A stretch of DNA of 64,000 bases, from positions 1-64,000 of the forward strand of contig NZ_JACHNP010000004.1 in assembly GCF_014206815.1 (NCBI RefSeq), read 5' to 3'. Below, piece by piece: positions 8,510-22,455 of this stretch (its first letter is position 1; each line of letters starts with the position of its first letter). The position numbers and the translations under genes were made by a program. Origin of the DNA: Xanthomonas sp. F10. Its GTDB lineage: Bacteria > Pseudomonadota > Gammaproteobacteria > Xanthomonadales > Xanthomonadaceae. The notes under the pieces are model-generated. The model ran no database searches and was not told the DNA's origin. It saw only the letters and a program-made list of their open reading frames with translations.

Positions 8510-8934
8510 GGGGGAGCTTCCTTGGGTGAGGGGAGGCGCCGTCCGCGTCGGGGGAATGCGGGACGGCAGGCGCAAGCGTGCAAGGATCGCCCCCGGGATC
8601 GCCAGCCTGCACGCACCCGTGTTAGCCCGGCATTCACCTGACCCAGGCACGCTGCGCGCGGACGTCGGCGGCGTCACGGCAGGCGCGTGCTGCAGCCGAC
8701 AGCAGCGGCGTGACCGTGGTCGCGGCACTGCGTCAGCCGTCCGTGCGCCAGGTCAGGTGCGCAGCGAAGGAGTCGCGGTGGAAGGGGCGCGACGCCAGCG
8801 ACGCCACACGCGTCCTGCATCCCGGGAATGCCAGGCAGCAGTTCGGCGGTGCTGCCGTCGGCCGCACCGCTAACTCTGCGATGTTCCCGCCCGCGCCGAA
8901 CCGGCCGAATTTCGCCGAGACCGTGCGCCGTCGC
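8510..8934. other. Promoter region of the GH5 cluster
   Basis: 425 bp between the gltD stop and the first GH5 gene, all minus-strand context. No gene, strong terminator or recognisable regulator site was seen. Long plus-strand frames here are shadows of gltD continued into GC-rich spacer. Confidence 0.5.
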
Positions 8935-15088
<6,154 letters not shown>

Positions 15089-15233
15089 GTCTGCCTCTGA
15101 AAGCGATCCGAAGGAACGCGGCGACACTCGCCCCCGCTCTCTCCTGGAGCGCTTCTTGAGGTCACCGGAATCCCGACTAAAACATAGTTGGTGCGGTGCC
15201 GCAATACACCGTTACACCTGCAACTTCACCGCT

Positions 15234-15254
15234 GGCGGCGGCCGTGTCGCCGCC
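15234..15254. terminator. GC hairpin between the I78 lipoprotein and gltB
   Basis: GGCGGCG (15234-15240) pairs with CGCCGCC (15248-15254) over a 7-nt loop, 27 nt past the stop of the minus-strand gene at 15281. There is no T-run. It could equally be part of the gltB leader region. Confidence 0.3.
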
Positions 15255-15280
15255 GCCGCGCCGGGGTCTTGGCCGAGCGC

Positions 15281-15676
15281 TCAGCCGCAGCGCACGCCGG
15301 TGATCTGGTTCTTCTCGTCGACCTCGATGTTGAGCCGTTCGCCGTTGAACTCCATGGTCACCGCCTGGTTCGGCTTGAGCACGCGCACGCTCTTGGCGCC
15401 GGTGTCGCTGCGCGCCTGGTCCAGCAGCGCCTGCTCGGCGGCCTGGCCGACCAGCCCCTGTGCCTGCGAGGCATCGCAGGTCCCGACGGGCGGCGCGTCC
15501 GGGGCATTGGCCGGATCCGGCGCGGCGGCCTGCTGCGCGGCGGCCTGGGCCTTGGCGGTCACCTGTTCCTGCTCGTCCGGCGGCGGCGCGCCGCAGGCGG
15601 CCAGGGCCAGCGCCAGGCAGGCCGTGCCGAGCAGGCCGACACGCGTGGACGCACGGGAGGAAAGGGGTGTGCTCAT
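15281..15676 (-). CDS. Lipoprotein with peptidase inhibitor I78 domain
   Basis: 131 residues. The signal ends in a lipobox LAAC with Cys28, so it is predicted to be lipid-anchored. A Pro/Ala/Gln-rich spacer (30-66) leads to the I78 domain: CDASQAQGLVGQ, then ARSDTGAKSVRVLKPNQAVTMEF and the terminal NQITGVRCG, whose Cys may pair with Cys67. I78 proteins inhibit serine peptidases; the target is unknown here. AGGAG seven bases before the ATG fixes the start. A second I78-like lipoprotein is encoded at 17393, on the other side of the topoisomerase gene. Confidence 0.85.
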   Translation of the reverse strand: MSTPLSSRASTRVGLLGTACLALALAACGAPPPDEQEQVTAKAQAAAQQAAAPDPANAPDAPPVGTCDASQAQGLVGQAAEQALLDQARSDTGAKSVRVLKPNQAVTMEFNGERLNIEVDEKNQITGVRCG

Positions 15677-16116
15677 CGGGGCTCCTGATGGATGGAGGGA
15701 GGATGGGTGCAGCATAGAGTGTGTGATGCCCGTGAGACGAGTGCGGAGCACCCGCGATGCGGTGCGAAGGCGTGCGCCTGGCGCCGGCCCGGGGCCCGCA
15801 CTCCGCACACCAACCGCTCTGCATCGCGCACAGCCACCGCGTCCCGCCTCCACGTGCATGACATCCCTGGACCGTGCGCCGCGCTTGAGACCGGCCGCGG
15901 CCATCGGCGGCGAACGGCACCGCCGATGCGCCGACGGCCGTTGCGGTGTCTGCCGGCGCGACGCACGTCCAATACCGGCAGCATCGGACATGGCGCGTTC
16001 GCCACACGTTAAGCGGTGCAACGACCGGGCATCACGCGCCGTAGCCGCTGCGCTGCCGACAATCCGGGCTCGTGGAACCGGCGGCGCTGGCCGCGGTTCC
16101 GGCTTCCGGAGGTCCG
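15677..16116. other. Divergent promoter region between I78 lipoprotein and topoisomerase IB
   Basis: 440 bp with no convincing gene. Both flanking genes read away from it. Short complementary words GAGTGCGG and CCGCACTC lie about 45 bp apart near 15740-15805, but nothing clear enough to name a site. Confidence 0.5.
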
Positions 16117-17346
16117 ATGTCCAACCCGTCCCGTTCCACCGCCGCGGCCGAGGCGGCGCGTGCCCGGCAGTCCCGCCAGGCCGCCAGCAGCGCGGGCCTG
16201 GTCTACGTCAGCGACCAGGAGCCAGGCATCGTCCGCCGCCGTGCCGGCAAGGGCTTCGGCTATCGCATGCCCGACGGCAGTGCGGTGCGCGACGCCGCCA
16301 CCCTGCAGCGCATCCGCCAGCTGGCGATCCCGCCGGCCTATACCGAGGTGTGGATCTGCACGCGCGACAACGGCCACCTGCAGGCCACCGGCCGCGACGC
16401 GCGCCGGCGCAAGCAGTACCGCTACCACGCCGACTGGGCGCAGGTGCGCGGCGACGGCAAGTTCGAGCGCATCGTCGCCTTCGGCCAGGCCCTGCCGCGG
16501 CTGCGCCGGCGCCTGCGCCGCGACATGGCGCTGCCCGGCTACCCGCGCGACAAGGTGCTGGCGATGGTGGTGGCGCTGATGGCCGAGACCCTGGTGCGCG
16601 TGGGCAACGCCGAATACGCACGCAGCAACCGCTCCTACGGCCTGACTACGCTGCGCAACCGCCACCTGGCCTTCGTCAAGGGCGGCCGCGCGCGGCTGCA
16701 GTTCCGCGGCAAGGGCGGCCAGGAGCACGACATCGAGGTCGACGACGTACACCTGGTCAAGCTGATCCGCGGCTGCCAGCAACTGCCCGGGCAGGCGTTG
16801 TTCCAGTACCGCGACGACGACGGTCAGCTGCAGCCAGTGGATTCGGGCGAGGTCAACGACTACCTGCGCGAGGCGATGGGCGACAGTTTCACCGCCAAGG
16901 ACTTCCGCACCTGGGGCGGCACCCGCGCCGCGCTGCAGCGGCTGGCCGCGCTGCCGCTGCCGGATACGGGCGGCGAGCGCGCGCTGGCGCAGGCGCAGAA
17001 CGCGGTGATCCGCGAGGTGGCCGAGGCGCTGGGCAATACCCCGGCGGTGTGCCGCAAGGCCTATATCGATCCGTGCGTGTTCGACGGCTGGCGCTGCGGC
17101 CGCCTGCACGGGCTGTGCGAGGGCGTGCGCGGCGAGCGGCAGTGGGACCTGATCACGCTGAAGTATCTGGGGCGGGCCCGCACCGCGGCGCGCAAGGCGG
17201 CCAAGGCCGCCGGCCGCACCGCGGCGAAGGCGCCGCCGCTGCGCAAGGTTGCTCGGACCACGCGCAAGGGCGCGGCGGCGAGCGCGCAGGGCAGCGGTCA
17301 TCGCGGCAAGCGCAAGGCCGCGCCTAGGGCCCGTAAACGCGCCTGA
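16117..17346 (+). CDS. DNA topoisomerase IB (poxvirus-type)
   Basis: 409 residues. This type nicks one DNA strand through a 3'-phosphotyrosine and relaxes supercoils of both signs. The N-terminal domain has GKGFGYRMPDG and IPPAYTEVWIC. The catalytic domain has ETLVRVGNAEYA with the conserved Arg, a Lys-rich KGGRARLQFRGKGG hairpin, TWGGT, and the nucleophile Tyr316 in VCRKAYIDP. The last 50 residues are a Lys/Arg/Ala-rich tail that may bind DNA. GGAGG four bases before the ATG at 16117 overrides a start 45 bp upstream. It stands alone on the plus strand between two minus-strand lipoproteins. Confidence 0.93.
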   Translation: MSNPSRSTAAAEAARARQSRQAASSAGLVYVSDQEPGIVRRRAGKGFGYRMPDGSAVRDAATLQRIRQLAIPPAYTEVWICTRDNGHLQATGRDARRRKQYRYHADWAQVRGDGKFERIVAFGQALPRLRRRLRRDMALPGYPRDKVLAMVVALMAETLVRVGNAEYARSNRSYGLTTLRNRHLAFVKGGRARLQFRGKGGQEHDIEVDDVHLVKLIRGCQQLPGQALFQYRDDDGQLQPVDSGEVNDYLREAMGDSFTAKDFRTWGGTRAALQRLAALPLPDTGGERALAQAQNAVIREVAEALGNTPAVCRKAYIDPCVFDGWRCGRLHGLCEGVRGERQWDLITLKYLGRARTAARKAAKAAGRTAAKAPPLRKVARTTRKGAAASAQGSGHRGKRKAAPRARKRA

Positions 17347-17392
17347 GCGGGTGGCGCTGCGCTCGGCGCGGCGGGCCGGCCGGCGACGCGGA

Positions 17393-17749
17393 TCAGCCGC
17401 AGTAGACGGTGGTGATGTTGTTGGTCGGGCCGATCTCGACCGTCAGGCGGTCGCCGCCGGTTTCGCGGGCGCCGCGGTTGGGGCTGTCCACGCCGCTGGA
17501 GGTGGCGCCGTTGTCGGTGACGCTGCTCTTGACCACCTGCACCTTGAGGCTGTCGCTGTCGACGCGGGCGCGTTCGACGGTCATGCGCGAGGCGGCCAGG
17601 CCGACCGCGCCGCGCACCTTGTCGATATGGCATTGGCCGGAGATGACGCCGTCGATCGGCTGCACCTGCGCCACCTGAGTGGTACTGCAGGCGCCGAGCA
17701 GCAGCACGGCGGCGAACGGGGCGAGGTGGGCAAGCGAGTAGCGGATCAT
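17393..17749 (-). CDS. Small lipoprotein, I78 inhibitor-like
   Basis: 118 residues. The lipobox LGAC places Cys21 at the mature N-terminus. The remainder resembles a diverged I78 domain: CHIDKVRGAVGLAASRMTVERARVD early, then LKVQVVKSS and the ending NNITTVYCG, parallel to NQITGVRCG in the protein at 15281. An insertion of about 15 residues separates the last two strands. AGGAGA precedes the ATG. It converges on the topoisomerase IB gene, 46 bp away. Function is inferred only from this resemblance. Confidence 0.7.
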   Translation of the reverse strand: MIRYSLAHLAPFAAVLLLGACSTTQVAQVQPIDGVISGQCHIDKVRGAVGLAASRMTVERARVDSDSLKVQVVKSSVTDNGATSSGVDSPNRGARETGGDRLTVEIGPTNNITTVYCG

Positions 17750-17887
17750 GGGCGTCTCCTTCAATCGATGGCGCGAGCCTGTCGCGGCGCATGTTTGCGC
17801 GGCATGAAGAGATCGCCCCGGCGGTTTCACCGGTCGTGGCCGCCGGCGGGGCCAGACTCGGGATCCCCCCAGCAACCGGAGCCGACC

Positions 17888-18121
17888 ATGGCCACCTGCG
17901 ATGTCTGCGGAAACGACTACGACCAGGCCTTCACCCTGACCCAGGGCGCGCGCAGCGGCACCTTCGATTCGTTCGAGTGCGCCATCCACGCTTTCGCCCC
18001 GCGCTGCAGCCACTGCGATTGCCGCATCGTCGGCCACGGCGTGCAGGCCGGCGAGCGCATGTTCTGCTGCGCGCATTGTGCCCAGCACGCCGGCGTCAGC
18101 GGTCTGGCCGACCGCGCCTGA
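17888..18121 (+). CDS. Small Cys-rich protein, probable metal-binding
   Basis: 77 residues. It holds CDVC near the start, then FECAIHAF, CSHCDC and FCCAHCAQH, with His residues beside them. This is enough for one or two zinc sites. Short proteins of this MATCDVCGNDYD type are widespread in proteobacteria and often labelled metallothionein-like; no function is established from the sequence. CGGAG lies nine bases before the ATG. It is followed after 71 bp by the SDR gene on the same strand, so the two may be co-transcribed. Confidence 0.75.
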   Translation: MATCDVCGNDYDQAFTLTQGARSGTFDSFECAIHAFAPRCSHCDCRIVGHGVQAGERMFCCAHCAQHAGVSGLADRA

Positions 18122-18192
18122 GTGACGCCTCTTCCTTCCCTTCGAGGAGGGCTGCGCCACCGCGTCCTCCTCCCGCACCCGGAGTACTGCCG

Positions 18193-19227
18193 ATGGCCTC
18201 CCGCAAGCGTCCTGCCGCCACCCCGTCCGCCCCATCCAAGCGCAGTAGCGCCGCATCCTCGTCCAGCGCCAAGACCGCGCAGCACCAGCGCGCGCTGCAG
18301 CGCGCGGTCGATGCCGGCGACGCCAAGCCCAAGCCCAAGCGCGCCAAGGCGGGCGACGCCGGCCAGGCCGGGCCGCGCAAGCAGCCGCAGCGCATGCCCA
18401 AGCAGCACCTGGCCAAGCCGGGCAACGAGCACGAGCTGGCGCTGCAGCCGCGCTTCGAGGCGCCGGAATACGTGGGCAGCGGCAAGCTGCGCGGCATGAG
18501 CGCGATCGTGACCGGTGCCGACTCGGGCATCGGCCGCGCGGTGGCGGTGCTGTTCGCGCGCGAGGGCGCGGATGTGGCGGTGCTGTACCTGGACGAACAC
18601 GAGGATGCGCAGGTCACCCGCCAGCACGTCGAGAACGAAGGCCGCCGCTGCATCACCATCGCCGGCGACGTGAAGGATCCGGCGTTCTGCGAGGACGCGG
18701 TGGCGCAGACCGTGCGCGCCTTCGGCGGACTCGACGTGCTGGTCAACAATGCCGCCTTCCAGTTGCATTGCGATGCGCTGGAGGACCTGAGCGAGGAACA
18801 TCTGCAAGAGACGCTGCAGACCAACATCGCCGGCTATTTCCACATGGCGCGCGCGGCGTTGCCGCATCTCAAGCGTGGCGCGGCGATCGTCAACAGCGGC
18901 TCGGAGACCGGGTTGTTCGGCAGCAAGTCGCTGCTGGACTATTCGGCGACCAAGGGCGCGATCCATGCCTTCACCATGGCCCTGGCCAGCCAGTTGCAGC
19001 CGCGCGGCATCCGCGTCAACGCGGTCGCGCCGGGACCGGTGTGGACACCGCTCAATCCGGCCGACAAGTCCGCCGAGGACGTGGCCGTGTTCGGCAAGCA
19101 GAACCCGATGGGGCGCCCGGCGCAGCCGGAGGAACTGTCGCCGGCCTATGTGTTCCTGGCGTCGCCGATTACTGCCAGCTACATCAATGGCGCGATCCTG
19201 CCGGTGATGGGGGGGCCGACGGGATAG
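18193..19227 (+). CDS. SDR-family oxidoreductase with basic N-terminal extension
   Basis: 344 residues. Residues about 97 onward form a classical short-chain dehydrogenase: GADSGIGRAVAV for NAD(P) binding, NNAAF, Ser of NSGSETG, and the YSATKGA catalytic Tyr-Lys pair. It is closest in look to the YghA group. Residues 1-90 are a Lys/Ala/Pro/Ser-rich, probably disordered extension not needed for the fold. The substrate is unknown. Expression with stress genes is common for this group in other bacteria, and here it lies between the Cys-rich protein and ligD. The gene ends in a repeat shared with convergent ligD. Confidence 0.88.
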   Translation: MASRKRPAATPSAPSKRSSAASSSSAKTAQHQRALQRAVDAGDAKPKPKRAKAGDAGQAGPRKQPQRMPKQHLAKPGNEHELALQPRFEAPEYVGSGKLRGMSAIVTGADSGIGRAVAVLFAREGADVAVLYLDEHEDAQVTRQHVENEGRRCITIAGDVKDPAFCEDAVAQTVRAFGGLDVLVNNAAFQLHCDALEDLSEEHLQETLQTNIAGYFHMARAALPHLKRGAAIVNSGSETGLFGSKSLLDYSATKGAIHAFTMALASQLQPRGIRVNAVAPGPVWTPLNPADKSAEDVAVFGKQNPMGRPAQPEELSPAYVFLASPITASYINGAILPVMGGPTG

Positions 19228-19267
19228 TTGCTGGGTGGGTTGGCCAGTGCGTTGGCTAGCGGTCGGA

Positions 19268-19441
19268 CCCTCACCCCAACCCCTCTCCCGGTGGGAGAGG
19301 GGCTTTTGACTCCCTTCTCCCGCTGGGAGAAGGTGCCCCGCGGGGGCGGATGAGGGTACGGGTCGCTCGTGTTCGATCTCAGCGCGTCGCTTCGCGCCGA
19401 ACCCTCACCCCAACCCCTCTCCCGACGGGAGAGGGGCTTTG
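19268..19441. repeat. CCCCTCTCCC/GGGAGAGGGG palindromes in a convergent junction
   Basis: A full unit (19268-19361) has the CCCCTCTCCC and CTTCTCCC stems and GGGGGCGGATGAGGG. A second left half follows at 19402-19441. It fills the space between the SDR gene (plus) and ligD (minus). Its GC stems followed by short T-runs (TTTT, TTT) could end transcripts from both sides. Confidence 0.85.
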
Positions 19442-19443
19442 TT

Positions 19444-22071
19444 TCACTCTGCTTTGGCCCAGCGCGACAGGTTCTGCTTCAGCGCCTCGATCCCGGCCCA
19501 GGGATCCTTGCGACGCCGTTTCAGCTTGGCCGGGACGTCGCGCAGCTTGAAGGCGTCGGCGCGGTGCAGCTTGGGCAGGTCGCTCCAGGCCAGCGGCATC
19601 GCCACCGGCGCGCCGGCGCGCGCGCGTAGCGAGTACGAGGCCACCGCGGTGGCGCCGCGGCCGTTGCGCAGGTAGTCGACGAAGATGCGCTGGTTGCGCA
19701 GGCGCTTGCTGGCGGTGGCGAGGAAGCGCTCGGGTTGCGACTGCGCCAGTGCGTCCGCGAAGCCATGGGCAAAACGCTTGGTCAGGTCCCAGTCGCAGCC
19801 CGGCGCCAGCGGCACCACCACGTGCAGGCCCTTGCCGCCGGACACGCGCAGGAACGACTCCAGCTCCAGTTGCGCGAGCAGCTTGCGGATGTCGGTGGCC
19901 GCGCGCTTGACCTCGGCGAACGGCACGTCCGGCCCCGGGTCCAGGTCGAACACCACGCGGTCGGCCACGTCCGGGCGCAGCGCATGCGCGCCCCAGGGGT
20001 GGAATTCCAGGGCATTGAACTGCACCAGTTCCAGCAGCCCGGCCGCATCCTCGACCACCAGGTACTCGGCCTGAGTGCCGCTCTCCTCCTTCAAGCGCAC
20101 CGACGACACCAACTCCAGCCCGGCGGTGTGGTGCTTCTGGAAGAAGCACGCGCGTTCGGCGCCGGCCGGGCAGCGGATGATCGACAGCGGGCGCCCGGCG
20201 ATCTCCGGCAGCAGGTGGTCCATCACCGCGTTGTAGTAGTCCCAGACTTCGCGCTTGGTCGCGCCGATGTCGGGGAACACGACGCGGCCCGGGCTGGACA
20301 GGGTCGGGGGCGTGCGCGCGTTCTCGGCCGTTGCTGCGCCGCGTTTGGCGCTGGCGGCCTTCGCGCCGACCGCCTTTGCTATCTTGGTCGCCTTTGCCGC
20401 CTTGGTCGTTTTGTCCGTCTTGGCTTTCCTGGCCGCCGGCGTCGCGCGCGCGGCTGCCGCGCGCGGCGCCGGTGCGTCGCGATCGCCCAGGTCGGCGATG
20501 TACTTGTCCGGGCGCACCGCCTTCAGCGAGGCCTGGCGTAGCAACTGTTGCCCGCCGACGCCGCGGTAGAACACTTCCACCACGAAGCGCGGCGCGAACC
20601 AGCGCGCGCTGCGCAGGTCGGTCTCGGTGGTCGGCACGTGCACGCTGGGCGTGGCGCTGCCGGCCTTGCCGATCAGTGCGGTCACCTCGCGCAGCAAGGC
20701 GTCGGAGAAGCCGGAGCCCACGCGCCCGACGTACAGCCAGCCGTGCTCGGCATCCGGCCGCGCCAGCAGCAGCGAGCCGAAGCCGCTGCGGCTGCCCTTG
20801 GGCGCGGTGTAGCCCACCACCGCGAATTCCTCCGAGCGCAACTGCTTGGTCTTGCGCCAGTCGTCGCTGCGTCCGCCGTGGTAGCCGCGATCGGCGCGCT
20901 TGGAGACGATGCCTTCGAAGTGCTGTGCGCCGGCGAGCTGGAACGCGGCGTCGCCATCGCCGTCGATGTGCGAACTGAAGGCCAGGTGCGCATCGGCGCC
21001 CTGTAGCAGCCGCTGCAGCAACGCCTTGCGCTCGGACAGCGGGGCGGCGGCGATGTCGATCCCGTCCAGGTGCAACAGGTCGAACAGGGCCAGCGCCAGC
21101 TTGCCCTGGCGCTCGCCGGACAGCACCGCCTGTAGCAGGTTGAAGTCCTCCTTGGTCCCCTTGCCGGCGATCAGTTCGCCGTCCAGCGCTGCCGAACGCA
21201 GGCCCAGTGCGGCGATGGCGTCGCGGATCTCGGGAATCTTGTCGGTCCACTCGATCGCATTGCGCGACCACAACCGCACTACGCCGTCGGCGACGGTGGC
21301 CAGGATCCGGTAGCCGTCCCACTTGATCTCGTGGATCCAGTGTTCGCCCTGCGGCGGCGCGTCGCCGAGCCGGGCGAGTTGCGCGGCGAAGGGCCCGTCC
21401 GGTGCGGCGGCCGGCACGGCCGCCGGCAGCGCCTGGGCGAGCTTGGCCCAGTTCGTCCGGCGGCCCTTGCGGACCGGTGCGGCGACGACCGTGGCCTTGC
21501 GTTTGTTGGGTTTGCCGGCGCCGGCGCGCTTGACGTCCTGCGCTGGCGCCGCGGTGACATCGGCCAGCAGGTCGTCGGCCTCCAGGTCGCCGGCGAAGGC
21601 GTCGTCCTCCTTGAACAGCAGCCACTGCGGCTGCCGCGCCGGCTTGCCCGAGCGCACCAGGTGCCAGCCGCCCTTGAGCTTGTCGCCGAACAACTCGAAG
21701 CGCAGGTGACCCTTGGCCAGCTGCGCTTCCGGGTCGTGCGCGCTGCTCCACACGCCGTGATCGAACTGGGCGACGTGGCCGCCGCCGTATTCGCCTTGCG
21801 GAATCTCGCCCTCGAAGCTGGCGTAGTCCAGCGGATGGTCTTCCACTTCCACCGCCATGCGCTTGACCTTGGGGTCGTAGCTCGGCCCCTTGGGCACCGC
21901 CCAGCTCTTCAGCGCATCGCCGACCTGCAGGCGGAAATCGTAATGGCGGCGGCTGGCGTGATGCAGCTGCACGACGAAGATCGGCCGCTGCCCCGCCGGC
22001 ACCGGCTTGCCCGGCTCCGGTTCGCGGGTCTTGTCGAAGCGGCGCTTGCGGCGGTAGTCGGCGAGGCTCAT
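19444..22071 (-). CDS. ligD: Multifunctional non-homologous end-joining ligase LigD
   Basis: 875 residues in the order phosphoesterase, ligase, polymerase. The 3'-phosphoesterase domain (about 30-170) has VVQLHHASRRHYDFRL and DHPLDYASFEGEIP. The ATP-dependent ligase has the adenylated Lys250 in EIKWDGYR. An Ala/Lys-rich linker of about 50 residues leads to a primase-type polymerase with the metal ligands in FDLDPGPDVPF. The protein trims, fills and seals double-strand breaks with Ku, which is not encoded in this window. It is preceded by a DUF3606 gene only 19 nt upstream, with a hairpin in the gap. Confidence 0.95.
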   Translation of the reverse strand: MSLADYRRKRRFDKTREPEPGKPVPAGQRPIFVVQLHHASRRHYDFRLQVGDALKSWAVPKGPSYDPKVKRMAVEVEDHPLDYASFEGEIPQGEYGGGHVAQFDHGVWSSAHDPEAQLAKGHLRFELFGDKLKGGWHLVRSGKPARQPQWLLFKEDDAFAGDLEADDLLADVTAAPAQDVKRAGAGKPNKRKATVVAAPVRKGRRTNWAKLAQALPAAVPAAAPDGPFAAQLARLGDAPPQGEHWIHEIKWDGYRILATVADGVVRLWSRNAIEWTDKIPEIRDAIAALGLRSAALDGELIAGKGTKEDFNLLQAVLSGERQGKLALALFDLLHLDGIDIAAAPLSERKALLQRLLQGADAHLAFSSHIDGDGDAAFQLAGAQHFEGIVSKRADRGYHGGRSDDWRKTKQLRSEEFAVVGYTAPKGSRSGFGSLLLARPDAEHGWLYVGRVGSGFSDALLREVTALIGKAGSATPSVHVPTTETDLRSARWFAPRFVVEVFYRGVGGQQLLRQASLKAVRPDKYIADLGDRDAPAPRAAAARATPAARKAKTDKTTKAAKATKIAKAVGAKAASAKRGAATAENARTPPTLSSPGRVVFPDIGATKREVWDYYNAVMDHLLPEIAGRPLSIIRCPAGAERACFFQKHHTAGLELVSSVRLKEESGTQAEYLVVEDAAGLLELVQFNALEFHPWGAHALRPDVADRVVFDLDPGPDVPFAEVKRAATDIRKLLAQLELESFLRVSGGKGLHVVVPLAPGCDWDLTKRFAHGFADALAQSQPERFLATASKRLRNQRIFVDYLRNGRGATAVASYSLRARAGAPVAMPLAWSDLPKLHRADAFKLRDVPAKLKRRRKDPWAGIEALKQNLSRWAKAE

Positions 22072-22073
22072 GG

Positions 22074-22090
22074 CGCGGGCCCGGCCCGCG
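22074..22090 (-). promoter_or_regulatory. Perfect hairpin filling the gap before the ligD start
   Basis: CGCGGGC (22074-22080), a CCG loop and GCCCGCG (22084-22090) form a 7-bp all-GC stem. It takes up nearly all of the 19 nt between the DUF3606 stop and the ligD ATG, where a ribosome site would be. No Shine-Dalgarno sequence is visible there. A role in holding back ligD translation is possible. Confidence 0.45.
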
Positions 22091-22267
22091 TCACTTGCGC
22101 AGGTGCGCGCGAACCGCCGCGGCGCTGCTGCCCACGGCCTGCACCGCGGCGCGCAATTCGTCGGCGGACACGCCAAGCGCCTGCGTCCAGTAGCGCACTT
22201 CGTAGTCTTCGTGGAGATTGATGCGGTCGCGGTCGGGCGAACCGGTGTTGCGGGGATCGTCGCTCAT
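22091..22267 (-). CDS. DUF3606 domain protein
   Basis: 58 residues. The sequence DRDRINLHEDYEVRYW then LGVSADELRAAVQAVG is the compact DUF3606 pattern, a small helical domain of unknown function common in proteobacteria. AGGACA lies seven bases before the ATG at 22267. It is the first gene of a pair with ligD. The pairing hints at a link to stationary-phase or DNA-damage physiology; that is inference. Confidence 0.8.
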   Translation of the reverse strand: MSDDPRNTGSPDRDRINLHEDYEVRYWTQALGVSADELRAAVQAVGSSAAAVRAHLRK

Positions 22268-22455
22268 GCCGATGTCCTGCTGTCCAGAAGCCGCTGCGGT
22301 CGTGGGGCGCCACGGGTGGTGGCGAGTGCCGACGGACGCGGCATGCGTCGGCGGACCGGTGCGGAAACTTCTAGTCGTGCCGGCGTGGCACCGCCGTGAA
22401 CGCCGTGTCAGCCCGATGCATGCGCGCCGCTGGCGTGGGTGCGCGTGCCGCTCCC

